Both the position numbers and the translations under genes were made by a program. Positions 32,210 to 42,816 of a DNA stretch of 64,000 nt are shown here, piece by piece (the first letter of the stretch is position 1; each line of letters starts with the position of its first letter). The DNA comes from Caldilineaceae bacterium (lineage in GTDB: Bacteria; Chloroflexota; Anaerolineae; Caldilineales; Caldilineaceae). The stretch covers positions 16,112-80,111 of the forward strand of contig JAHBVG010000024.1 in assembly GCA_019637695.1 (NCBI GenBank), in the 5' to 3' direction. A model generated the notes under the pieces. The model was not told where the DNA came from. It ran no database searches and saw only the letters and a program-made list of their open reading frames with translations.

Positions 32210-33423
32210 TGGGCCGGCTTGGCTGGCTCGCCGTCGGGATCGTGCTATTGACGGCTGTCTTGCTGCGCAACAGCCTATTCTTTACCATGGGGTTGATCCT
32301 GCTTTTGATTGGATTGGTATCCTTGTTATGGAGCCGATATTGCCTGGCCGCGGTGAGCTATCGACGGCGGCTGGGTACAGATCGTCTCTTTTTCGGTGAG
32401 CAGACCGATCTTTGGGTCGAGGTGACCAACGCCAAACCCCTACCCCTGGCCTGGCTGCGCTGCGAAGACGAGATCCCCGGCGCGCTGACCATCGAACCCG
32501 AGACGCGTATCAACCGCTACAGCTCCGCCCGGCGCATGTTGGTCAACCTCTTTTCTGTGCGCTGGTACGAACGCATTACCCGCCGCTATCGCATTACCGG
32601 CACGGAACGGGGCGCGTGGCTCTTTGGCCCTGTGCAACTGATTTCAGGCGATATCTTCGGCTTTTCGGTCAAGCGCGAGTCGATCCCAGAGTTGACAACG
32701 CTGCTGGTCTATCCCCGCATTGTGCCGATCAGCACATTGGGGCTGCCGGCGCGCCATCCGTTTGGCGAAGATAAGGCGGAACGCCGTGTTGTCGAGGATC
32801 CCATGCGGCTGATGGGTGTGCGCGACTATCAACAGGGGGATAGCTTTCGCCACATCCATTGGAAGGCCAGCGCTCGCCGCCAGGACCTTCAGACCAAAGT
32901 CTTCGAGCCGTCGGCCAACCGGCTCTTTTTGATCTTCCTCAACGTCGACACCTACCGCAACCGCATGGAAGGCGCAGACCCAGAACTGCGCGAGTATGCG
33001 ATTACGGCGGCGGCGTCGATTGGGCGCTGGGCCTGGGAAAAGGGCGAGACAGTGGGTCTCTACAGCAACGGCAGCCTACCCGCCGGTGGACGGCTGCGCG
33101 TCCTGGCGGGGAATCGACCGGATCAGGCTGTGCGTATTTTGGAGGGGTTGGCGCGGCTGCGCGCCATCAGCTTGAGCAACATCGAACAGATCCTCCAGAT
33201 TGAGACCGAATCGCTGCGTTATGGATCGACCATTATCGTCGTGACCAGCGTCGTCGATGAGATCCTCGAACGTCCGCTGCTCGATCTGCGCCGGCGCGGC
33301 CATGCTGTCGTCGTCGTCCATGCCGGCTATCAGCCGCCGAAGCGACAGATCCCCGGCGTGCGCATTTATCATATTGGAGATGGGACTGCCCTCGATGCAA
33401 CAGGAACGCTGGAACTGGCTTGA
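32209..33423 (+). CDS. DUF58 (VWA-like) protein
   Basis: A 404-residue protein with two N-terminal membrane helices (residues about 3-45), a beta-rich middle part, and the DUF58 signature VRDYQQGDSFRHIHWKASARRQDLQTKVFEPS near residues 203-235. DUF58 proteins have a degenerate von Willebrand A fold and pair with MoxR ATPases in envelope-stress or cofactor-insertion complexes. Its ATG overlaps the moxR stop by one base. The downstream membrane gene overlaps its 3' end. Exact function unknown. Confidence 0.87.
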   Translation: MGRLGWLAVGIVLLTAVLLRNSLFFTMGLILLLIGLVSLLWSRYCLAAVSYRRRLGTDRLFFGEQTDLWVEVTNAKPLPLAWLRCEDEIPGALTIEPETRINRYSSARRMLVNLFSVRWYERITRRYRITGTERGAWLFGPVQLISGDIFGFSVKRESIPELTTLLVYPRIVPISTLGLPARHPFGEDKAERRVVEDPMRLMGVRDYQQGDSFRHIHWKASARRQDLQTKVFEPSANRLFLIFLNVDTYRNRMEGADPELREYAITAAASIGRWAWEKGETVGLYSNGSLPAGGRLRVLAGNRPDQAVRILEGLARLRAISLSNIEQILQIETESLRYGSTIIVVTSVVDEILERPLLDLRRRGHAVVVVHAGYQPPKRQIPGVRIYHIGDGTALDATGTLELA

Positions 33424-34909
33424 AGACGGGATCTTGCCCGTCCTATTGACGTTAATGCGGACAGCCTGGCTCTGGCCGTGGCTGGCGTTGCTGCGCGCCT
33501 GGCTTTCCCCTTCTCAGCCGGGACCGGTCTTGCCGCTGGCAGCGTTGATCCTCGTGCCGCTGCTCAGTTTCACCCTCACCCGGCAGTTGTTGCCGCCGCT
33601 GCGCGACCCAAAGCAGCCCCAAAATATCAACGCCATCCAGATTGGGATCGGCGGCATCGGCTTGCTGGTGATGTTGGGGATGCTGTGGAGCCATTTCTAC
33701 AGTGCGTCCATCCCACTCTGGTCACCCGGCTGGATTCTGGCGCTGGGCTATGATCTCACCGATCTTCAGTTGGAATTGCCGATCCAGATTTTGGCGCTTT
33801 TTGCCGGTGTTGGCCTCTGGCTGCGCGGCGCAATGGACGGGCGCGAGCCGATCCACCATGATCAGGTCTGGCGCGTCTTTTTGACGGGGGTCGGGCTGCT
33901 GGCGCTCTACTTGTGGGCAATGCGTTTTGGCCTGGACACTCCACCTGTGGACGCCGCGCCCTGGTTGATCGGATTCTTTGCCTGCGGCATGGGCGCGCTG
34001 GCTATCACCAATCTCAAGACGGCCAGCGGCTGGAGTCTGTTGGGCGGGCGCGGGGCGCGGCTCAGCGGCAACCGTTATTGGGTTCTCAGCATTGTGATCA
34101 CGATTGGAGCGCTGCTGGGCCTGGGGTTGCTGCTCGGTTGGCTGGTGGCGCCTGAGGAGATCGCCTGGCTGCTCAATGGCCTGCGCATTATCGTCTCGCT
34201 GATTGGTCAATTGCTAGGGTGGGTGATCCTGGGCATGAGTTATGTGATGTTCGGGATCTTCTACGTCATCTACTGGCTGCTCCAACCTTTGATCCGCTGG
34301 CTACAGACCGAACGAGAACCGGAACCAGAGGAGGAAGGTGTAGGGCCGATGATGCCGGAGGAAGTGTTCGATATGATCCCCGCCGACCCGGCAGAGGTTC
34401 CCGAACAATTCCGCTGGATCGCCCTGGTGATCCTGGCCGTGGGCGTTCTTATCCTTTTCATCTTTGTGCTGCGCCGCCTGCAATCTGCGCAGGCTGAAGA
34501 GCCAGAGGAGACGCACGAATCGATCTATAGCGGCGATCTGCTTCAGGACCAACTCTCCTCGCTGTGGGATCGCTGGCGCAACCGTTTTGCCCGCGGCGGT
34601 CCCCATGGGCCGGCGTTCGCTGATCTCACCGGCGAGATCGACACCCGGCGCAGGATCCGCGCCATTTATCAGCAGGTGCTGCAACGCGCCGCCGCCGAAG
34701 GGACGCCCCGATCCCCTGCGCAGACGCCGCTCGAGTATCGACCCGATCTCGAACGGTTGCTCCACGACGCCCCCGGCCTCTCGACCATCACCGCTGGCTA
34801 TCTCGAAGCGCGCTATGCCGCCGATCCACCGGATGTGGAAACGGCGCAGCGGGTGGCTGAGGCGTGGGCGGAGATGGAGGAGGATGACAAGGATGATCGT
34901 AGTGCGTAG
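33395..34909 (+). CDS. Multi-pass membrane protein with DUF4129 C-terminus
   Basis: About 504 residues with several transmembrane helices in the first 330 (for example LLVMLGMLWSHFY, ILALFAGVGLWL, IGALLGLGLLLGWLV, VILGMSYVMFGIFYVIYWLL). A charged linker, one more helix and a cytosolic DUF4129 domain follow (RRRIRAIYQQVLQRAAAEGTP...PLEYRPDLERL). DUF4129 usually ends TgpA-like transglutaminases in MoxR-DUF58 operons; no transglutaminase catalytic triad is present here, so only the shell of that partner remains. The start is uncertain: ATGs at 33380 and 33395 both overlap the DUF58 gene and neither has a well-spaced ribosome site. Its last codons and stop lie in the first heptamers of the following repeat. 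Confidence 0.75.
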   Translation: MQQERWNWLEDGILPVLLTLMRTAWLWPWLALLRAWLSPSQPGPVLPLAALILVPLLSFTLTRQLLPPLRDPKQPQNINAIQIGIGGIGLLVMLGMLWSHFYSASIPLWSPGWILALGYDLTDLQLELPIQILALFAGVGLWLRGAMDGREPIHHDQVWRVFLTGVGLLALYLWAMRFGLDTPPVDAAPWLIGFFACGMGALAITNLKTASGWSLLGGRGARLSGNRYWVLSIVITIGALLGLGLLLGWLVAPEEIAWLLNGLRIIVSLIGQLLGWVILGMSYVMFGIFYVIYWLLQPLIRWLQTEREPEPEEEGVGPMMPEEVFDMIPADPAEVPEQFRWIALVILAVGVLILFIFVLRRLQSAQAEEPEETHESIYSGDLLQDQLSSLWDRWRNRFARGGPHGPAFADLTGEIDTRRRIRAIYQQVLQRAAAEGTPRSPAQTPLEYRPDLERLLHDAPGLSTITAGYLEARYAADPPDVETAQRVAEAWAEMEEDDKDDRSA

Positions 34910-35105
34910 TGTGTGGTGCGTAGAACGTAGAACGTAGAACGTAGAACGTAGAACGTAGAACGTAGAACGTAGAACGTAGACAATTGTCACTTGCCACCTG
35001 CAAACATGCAACTTGCAACTTGCAAACCTGCAAACCTGCAACTTGCCACCACTTTTGCCCTTTGCCTTTTGGCTTTTGCCTTCTCTGCCCATTGCCTTTT
35101 CCCTT
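34899..35105 (+). repeat. Long composite heptamer array between the DUF4129 and CHAT genes
   Basis: The GTAGTGC words begin inside the DUF4129 stop region. Eight exact AGAACGT units follow at 34922-34977, then CAATTGTCACTTG, words of TGCAAAC/TTGCAACT type, and CTTTTGC/CCTTTGC/CTTTTGG units to about 35100. Read inverted, the order (AAGGCAA words, GTTGCAG words, GTGACAATTGTC, then another heptamer family) is the same as at 31.1 kb. It ends 10 bases before the GGAGG of the CHAT gene. Confidence 0.85.
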
Positions 35106-35124
35106 CTCTTCTCCCGGAGGACAC

Positions 35125-37170
35125 ATGGCTATCACACTCGACGAACTCTACCAATTCTGCGAGAAAGAGGTTGTGCTGCTGCCTGAGGATGCCCCGCTGG
35201 ACGAGGCGATCTGGCGGTTTTTTGACAGGGGTTATGAGGAATCGAGCGCCTGGTTGATCGTCCAATTGAACGATGGCGGCTATCGAGCGATCCGCTTTGA
35301 CGCATTGGCGCGGCTGTTGATCGAATCGGAGCCGTCTGTCCTCTATGCGCCGCTGGCCGAGCTTCCCCTCCCCGCAGTGGATCGGATCGTCTCTATCGAC
35401 GACGGCGAAAGCATCGACGAACTGAACCACTGGTTGGACGCTCACCCCAACGCCACGTTGGTCGTGGTGGACGGTGAACGTTGCGCCGGGCTGATGACCA
35501 ATCCGCTTATCCCCAAGGGGATCGACGAGCCGACGCTGCGCCAGGCGTTGTTGCAAGTTCGACCGCTGGAAGCCATGTCATCGAGCGGAGGAGATGAACC
35601 AGCGCCGCCTGTTCAAAGCGTGGAACTGCACACAGACATCGACTTCCCCGAACATATCCGCCCGCACGAAGAGCAACCGCTGATCGTCAAACTGACGCCG
35701 CAGATCCCCGCCGAGAGCCGCGCCGATGAAATAGTGCGCATGGAATTTGAAGATCCATTTGTCCCCGAGCCAGTGGAAGTGAGCGTCCACGCGCCCGATT
35801 TTGTCGAACGCAACGACACATGGACGCGCACCATGCAGGTTTATAGCTTCACCGAATCGTCGCCCGCGGTCTTTCTGCTCAAAGCCGCTGTCGAAGGGAT
35901 CTTCACCATCGGCGTCGACTTTCGACACAGACAGCGGTTGATCGGCAGCGCCCGCTTTGAGGTCACGGTGAGCCAGCAGCCGCCCCCACCCCAATCCTTG
36001 AGCCGGAGCATCCCCAATGAAGAAAGAGAGAAGATCGCGCCCGCCGAGGATGCGGCGCCAGGCCTGGCGCTGATCATCAGCCAATCCCCGCCGCCGCCCG
36101 CCGACGTAGAATTGCGCGTCCACCTCAGTGCGGACAATGGATTGAGCTTCGAGCTACATTCTCCGCTGCCGCAGCTTGGCCTCGACCGCCAGAAGGTGGG
36201 AGAAGTCCCCTTAAATGCAGCGCCGCAGCGTTTTCTGCGCGGGATTCTCACCGAAATGAGCCGGCTGGCCCGTAATCGCGCCGACAACCCCGCCCAGATC
36301 ATCCGCCAGATCGAAGGGATCGGTGAGAACCTCTTCCTCGACCTATTTCCGGCAGCGCTGCAAACCGTCTATTGGACGCTCTGCGATCTGCGCGATCAGG
36401 GCGTCATCCGTAGCTTGCTCATCACCAGCGACGAACCGTGGATCCCCTGGGAGCTGATCAAACCCTACGATGCCAACAGCGACCGCAGTGATGATTTTCT
36501 GGCCGGGGGATGGCAGCTTTGTCGCTGGCTCGCCGGTCCAGGCCCGGTGGATCAGATCCGCGTTTTGGCGGCGCGACTGATCGCGCCCGATCTCGATCTG
36601 GATTTTGTGAAAAAAGAGAAGAGCTACTTTGCCTCCATGGCACATTGGGGCGTGGATATCGGCGCAAGCCCGCTACAACGGTTGGAAGAGGTGCAACTCG
36701 TCACCGAGGAGGGCGGCATTCAATTGCTCCACTTTGCCACCCATGGCAACTTTGGCGACGGCAACCCCGACGAATCGGTGATCCGGCTGGCCGATCAGGC
36801 GGAACTTTATCCACGCGATCTGCGCGGCAGCCGTGTGCGCGGGCTGCGCCAATCGCGCCCGATGGTCTTCCTCAACGCCTGCCACACTGCGCAGATCGAC
36901 TTCGCCCTAACCGGCTTGGGCGGCTGGGCCGAACGGCTGCTCGTGGATGTGTGCGCCAGCGCCTTCATCGGCACGTTGTGGGAAGTCAACGACGAACTGG
37001 CCGCCGAGTTTTCCGGCGCTTTTTACCACACCCTCTGGCAGGGTTCTACCCTGGGCGAAGCCTTCCAATTCGCGCGCAACCATGTGCGCAGACTCCAACC
37101 GGCCAACTCCACCTGGCTGGCCTACACCCTATACGGCGATCCTAATGTGAAGGTCTATTGGGGAAATTAG
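35125..37170 (+). CDS. CHAT-domain protease-like protein with CBS-like N-terminus
   Basis: A 681-residue protein; the start is the ATG at 35125 behind CGGAGGACAC. Residues 1-150 resemble a pair of CBS modules (APLDEAIWRFFDRG, ATLVVVDGERCAGLMT). Residues 170-330 form a beta-rich region (IDFPEHIRPHEEQPLIVKL), and the C-terminal 300 residues are a caspase-like CHAT domain. The putative catalytic dyad is His540 (HFATHGNF) and Cys586 (LNACHTAQ), followed by the usual FIGTLWEVND and YTLYGDPNVK motifs. CHAT proteases cut partner proteins, sometimes in prokaryotic immunity. It follows the MoxR-DUF58-DUF4129 genes in the same direction; no obvious substrate gene is adjacent. Confidence 0.85.
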   Translation: MAITLDELYQFCEKEVVLLPEDAPLDEAIWRFFDRGYEESSAWLIVQLNDGGYRAIRFDALARLLIESEPSVLYAPLAELPLPAVDRIVSIDDGESIDELNHWLDAHPNATLVVVDGERCAGLMTNPLIPKGIDEPTLRQALLQVRPLEAMSSSGGDEPAPPVQSVELHTDIDFPEHIRPHEEQPLIVKLTPQIPAESRADEIVRMEFEDPFVPEPVEVSVHAPDFVERNDTWTRTMQVYSFTESSPAVFLLKAAVEGIFTIGVDFRHRQRLIGSARFEVTVSQQPPPPQSLSRSIPNEEREKIAPAEDAAPGLALIISQSPPPPADVELRVHLSADNGLSFELHSPLPQLGLDRQKVGEVPLNAAPQRFLRGILTEMSRLARNRADNPAQIIRQIEGIGENLFLDLFPAALQTVYWTLCDLRDQGVIRSLLITSDEPWIPWELIKPYDANSDRSDDFLAGGWQLCRWLAGPGPVDQIRVLAARLIAPDLDLDFVKKEKSYFASMAHWGVDIGASPLQRLEEVQLVTEEGGIQLLHFATHGNFGDGNPDESVIRLADQAELYPRDLRGSRVRGLRQSRPMVFLNACHTAQIDFALTGLGGWAERLLVDVCASAFIGTLWEVNDELAAEFSGAFYHTLWQGSTLGEAFQFARNHVRRLQPANSTWLAYTLYGDPNVKVYWGN

Positions 37171-37341
37171 GCCAGTCCGGTACAAGAATCTGCTCGGTCT
37201 GATCGGGAGTAATGATGTCCAACATGCCGTCGCCAGGGATTGATCCCTCCCCTACTTTCCCAATAATCTGGGACGCCCCCAATTCGCCCCTCTGTTGTCG
37301 AATCCTCTCTTCCTCTAGTACAATAGTGCTGTCTCTACCGG

Positions 37342-38040
37342 ATGCTAATTTCACTTGACCAAAATATGATTGATATGGATCGATCCATCAATTCCATCAA
37401 ATCCAAACAGCGCGTCGCCGACCATGGGGAGGTCTTCACCCCCCCGTGGATGGTAGCGGCCATGCTCGATCTGGTGAAGGATGAGACCGAGCGCATTGAC
37501 GCCCGCTTTCTGGAACCGGCCTGCGGCAGCGGCAATTTCTTGGTGCAGATTTTGCAGCGCAAGCTGATCGCCGTGGAAATCAAGTACGGCAGGTCGGACT
37601 TTGAGCGACGCCACTATGCCCTGCTGGGCTTGATGTGCATCTACGGCATTGAACTGTTGGCGGACAACATCGCCGAGTGCCGGGCCAATTTGCTGGAGAT
37701 TCTGGCCGAATACCTGGCGCTGGCACCGTCGGATGAACTCTACCGGGCCGCGTCCTACGTACTCTCCCAGAACCTGGTACACGGCGATGCGCTGACCATG
37801 CGCACCCACGGCGGCCATCCCATCACCTTTGCCGAATGGGGCTACCTGGGCAAGGGCAAATTCCAACGCCGCGACTTTCGGCTGGACACCCTCACTCTGT
37901 CGTCGTCTTTCAGCGCCCAGGATTCTCTCTTCTCCCAGGCCGGCCGACACGAGATCTTCACGCCCGACAAGAGCTACCCGCCCATGACCGTAGCCGACCT
38001 GGCCGCCGCGTTCGGCGACGCTCCGACGGAGGCCCCATGA
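37342..38040 (+). CDS. N6-adenine DNA methylase-like subunit lacking the NPPY motif
   Basis: A 232-residue protein with the methylase region HGEVFTPPWMV and SAM-binding motif I FLEPACGSGNF at residues about 53-63, plus the family segment NLVHGDALTM. The catalytic NPPY motif expected after this point is missing; the sequence runs into FAEWGYLGKGKFQRRDFRL. Its stop overlaps the next methylase start (ATGA), so the two are translationally coupled. The start is uncertain (ATGs at 37342, 37366 and 37375), with no strong ribosome site. As I recall the family, this small protein precedes an Eco57I-like methylase and a GIY-YIG helicase in three-gene restriction systems. Confidence 0.8.
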   Translation: MLISLDQNMIDMDRSINSIKSKQRVADHGEVFTPPWMVAAMLDLVKDETERIDARFLEPACGSGNFLVQILQRKLIAVEIKYGRSDFERRHYALLGLMCIYGIELLADNIAECRANLLEILAEYLALAPSDELYRAASYVLSQNLVHGDALTMRTHGGHPITFAEWGYLGKGKFQRRDFRLDTLTLSSSFSAQDSLFSQAGRHEIFTPDKSYPPMTVADLAAAFGDAPTEAP

Positions 38041-39624
38041 CCACCCAGGCCAGCTTTGCCCTGCGCAGCCGCAACCCGGATGTGCTGACCTGCATCGCCA
38101 ACCTCTCCAACGATGAGGTGTTTACGCCGCCGGAACTGGCCAACCGGATGTTGGACACGCTGGCCGCAGCCTGGGCCGCGGACCACAACGGCGCAGACCT
38201 GTGGGCGGACCCGACCGTGCGCTTCCTCGACCCCTGCGCCAAGTCGGGCGTCTTTCTGCGTGAGATCACCAGCCGCCTGACCAAAGGGCTGGCAGAGCAG
38301 ATGCCAGAGTTGGAGGCCCGCGTCAACCACATTTTGACGCAGCAGGTCTTCGGCATTGCCATCACCCACCTGACCAGCCTGCTGGCCCGGCGCAGCCTCT
38401 ACTGCTCCAAGCACGCCAACGGTAGGCACTCCATCGCCAGGGACTTTCGCAGCGACGCCGGCAATATCTGGTTCGAGCGGTTGGAGCATACGTGGGTCAA
38501 TGAAAAGTGTAAGTACTGCGGTGCGAATCGGCGCGACTACGACCGTGGCGAAGGGCTTGAAACCCACGCCTACGCGTTCATTCACGCCGACGACGTGAAG
38601 ACGCGATTGGGCGAACTATTTGGAGGTGATATGCAATTCGATGTGATCATCGGGAACCCGCCGTACCAGCTTGGCCAGAGTGGCGGTGAAGCAGTGGGCG
38701 GTTTTGCGATGCCCATTTATCAGGAGTTCGTCAAGGCGGCAAAGAGCCTTGACCCGCGATACGTCGTGATGGTTACCCCGTCGCGGTGGTTCGCTGGCGG
38801 TCGGGGATTGGATGAGTACCGCAGCGAGGTACTCGCCGACACGAGGATGAGGGTGCTTGTGGATTTTCCCGATGCGGCAGAAGCATTTCCGGGTATTCAG
38901 ATCAAGGGCGGCGTCTCCTATTTCCTCTGGGATAATTCATGGAACGACGCTTGTGAAATCACTACAATTCACGGCGGCAAGCCAACTTCGCCACCGATGA
39001 AACGGTACTTGGGTGCTTACGATGTCGTGGTGCGACGGAACGAGGCTGTTCCCATTTTGGAGAAGGTTCTGAAAGTCAACGCCAAAGATGGGTTTGGAAA
39101 TCTCGCGTCCAAAGTCTCGCCAATACAGCCATTCAGCATTCGCACCAACTTCCGCGGTGCGGAGACCCCAAAGGGAATGCACAATCCTGTTCGCTTGATC
39201 AGGAACGGCGGAGAAGACTTCATTGAGCGATCCGAAGTTCCACGGAATAATGCGTGGATTGACGAGTGGAAAGTACTTCTCGGTGCAGCCTATGGAGCTG
39301 GCGACAACTTTCCTCACCAGATTTACAACTATCCAATCGTCGCTAGCCCCGGCACAACTTGTACTGAGACCTATTTGGTCATTGACAGATTCAACTCTAG
39401 GGTTGAGGCTGATAGGTTCGCTGCTTACTTGCGGACGAGGTTTGCTCGTTTTCTCGTTTCGCTGCGAAAGTATACTCAGCACCTGTACAACGAGCGATTC
39501 CTGTTCGTACCCGATCTGCCGATGGATCGCGATTGGACAGACGAGATGCTTTACCAGAAGTACGGCATCACCGACGACGAGGTCGCATTCATCAACAGTA
39601 TGATCCGTCCGATGGGTGACGACG

Positions 39625-39632
<8 letters not shown>
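38037..39632 (+). CDS. Eco57I-like N6-adenine DNA methylase (restriction-modification)
   Basis: A 531-residue methylase. The start is the ATG in the ATGA overlap with the upstream gene. It has the VFTPPELANRMLD region, an atypical motif I (FLDPCAKSGVF), a zinc-finger-like CKYCGANRR near residue 160, and the catalytic motif IV VIIGNPPYQL near residue 205. The C-terminal half (residues about 330-500) is probably the target-recognition part. It would methylate adenine, with or without the first subunit. The next gene starts 8 bases before this stop. The partner helicase-nuclease is broken, so this may be an orphan methylase. Confidence 0.85.
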
Positions 39633-41635
<2,003 letters not shown>

Positions 41636-41638
41636 GGA

Positions 41639-41794
41639 TGTGCTACAGCGGGCGCTGCGCCGACTGGAGTATCTCCATCTGGCGCGGGATTTGAACGATC
41701 TGCGCACGCCGCCCAGCAACCGGCTGCATGGGTTGACAGGAGATCGGGAAGGGCAACATTCCATCTCCATCAACGATCAATGGCGCATCTGTTG
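41639..41794 (+). pseudogene. HigB-type toxin remnant
   Basis: An open stretch reading RRLEYLHLARDLNDLRTPPSNRLHGLTGDREGQHSISINDQWRIC then a stop. This is the core of RelE/HigB killer proteins (NDLR-PP-NRL, GD-GQ-SI-INDQWRICF). The N-terminal part and everything after WRIC are missing, and no HigA antitoxin follows. It lies in the frame next to the helicase remnant and overlaps no intact gene. It is probably left over from rearrangements that also broke the restriction locus. Confidence 0.72.
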
Positions 41795-41922
41795 ACGCTG
41801 GAGGGGCTGGCGATTGGCGGCGTGTTACGCCATCAGGAAAGCGCAGATCCGCTGCCGGGGGCGCGCCTGCTGGCCTTTGTGATGGCCCATCCAGCCCTGG
41901 CCCAGGCGGAATTACCCAATAT

Positions 41923-42012
41923 CAGTAATTCACGATTCCATGCGCTCTGGACCGGTCCGTGACCGGCCTTCACTGGGTCACGGACCCTGTGAGAGCGTAA
42001 ATCGTGAATTAC
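41923..42012 (+). repeat. Dispersed palindromic element, copy A
   Basis: About 90 bp with outer inverted ends CAGTAATTCACGAT / ATCGTGAATTAC and an inner GGTCCGTGACC ... GGTCACGGACC pair. Its reverse complement aligns along its length with the copy at 55993-56084. It lies between the HigB remnant and the AviRa-like gene. Confidence 0.82.
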
Positions 42013-42048
42013 CCAATATCGAATATCCAATACCCAACACTCCCTACC
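42007..42048 (+). repeat. Heptamer words phased exactly to a start codon
   Basis: Six consecutive 7-bp words, AATTACC, CAATATC, GAATATC, CAATACC, CAACACT and CCCTACC, run without a gap into the ATG at 42049. The first word overlaps the end of palindromic copy A. No Shine-Dalgarno sequence is visible for the following gene. Confidence 0.7.
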
Positions 42049-42804
42049 ATGCCGCCCTACCAATTCGCCACAGAACGCCAAGACTATTCCGACTACGCCA
42101 GCGGACGGGTTATCTACAATGCGCCCGGCCAACCGGTCTTTCCCGTGCGGTTGGTCAGCGAGATCTTCCAACGATCTCTGGCGATTCGCCACAAAGCAGG
42201 CATGACCGGCCCGGTGCGCATCTACGATCCCTGCTGTGGCAGCGCCTATCACCTGACGGCGCTGGCTTATTTGCACTGGCACGATATCGAGGCGATCCTT
42301 GCATCGGACATCGACGCCGATATCCTCTCTGTGGCCCAACGCAATCTGAACCTGCTCACTGTGCCAGGTTTGCAAAAGCGCCAGGAGGAGATTGCAGAGA
42401 TGCTGGCCCAGTACGGCAAGCCATCCCATGCAGAAGCGCTGGAAAGCGCAAAACGCTTGCTGGCGCAGGTAGCTCAATGGACAAAGGAACAGTCGGTGAG
42501 GATAGGGGTCTTCGTTGCCGATGCGACGGATAGCGCCGCCATCGCCCACCATCTGAGGCGAGGTGAGGTTGATCTGGTGCTTTCGGACGTACCCTACGGG
42601 CAGCACAGCGCATGGCGCGCCAGCGGAGAGCATGATCCGCTTTGGCAGATGTTGGAAGCGCTGAGACCGATCCTCGCTCCGACGTCTGTTGTGGCGATTG
42701 CCGCCAACAAAGGACAACAAATCAGCCACGATCACTACAAACGCATGGAACGCTTTCAGGTGGGCAAACGCCAGATCATGCTGCTACAACGGGCGCGGCA
42801 ATAG
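42049..42804 (+). CDS. AviRa-like 23S rRNA methyltransferase
   Basis: A 251-residue class I methyltransferase. It matches the AviRa pattern as I recall it: N-terminal YNAPGQPVFPVRLVSEIFQR, SAM motif IYDPCCGSAYHLTALA (residues about 60-75), ASDIDADIL, and the catalytic-site region LVLSDVPYGQ (residue about 185). AviRa methylates a guanosine in domain V of 23S rRNA and gives avilamycin resistance in producers; a housekeeping or defensive role is possible here. The ATG at 42049 follows the heptamer array and has no clear ribosome site. No antibiotic genes are adjacent. Confidence 0.82.
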   Translation: MPPYQFATERQDYSDYASGRVIYNAPGQPVFPVRLVSEIFQRSLAIRHKAGMTGPVRIYDPCCGSAYHLTALAYLHWHDIEAILASDIDADILSVAQRNLNLLTVPGLQKRQEEIAEMLAQYGKPSHAEALESAKRLLAQVAQWTKEQSVRIGVFVADATDSAAIAHHLRRGEVDLVLSDVPYGQHSAWRASGEHDPLWQMLEALRPILAPTSVVAIAANKGQQISHDHYKRMERFQVGKRQIMLLQRARQ

Positions 42805-42816
42805 AACGTAGATATA

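Noticed and set aside
37142..37354. 70-codon minus-strand open frame before the methylase
   Set aside because: Part of it is repeat sequence also seen near 45.73 kb (CAATCTGGGACGC type), there is no clear ribosome site, and no family is recognisable. It could still be a small gene.
41780..41962. 60-codon frame after the HigB remnant
   Set aside because: It has no recognisable domain, and its end runs into the palindromic element. It may be a scrap of another lost gene.
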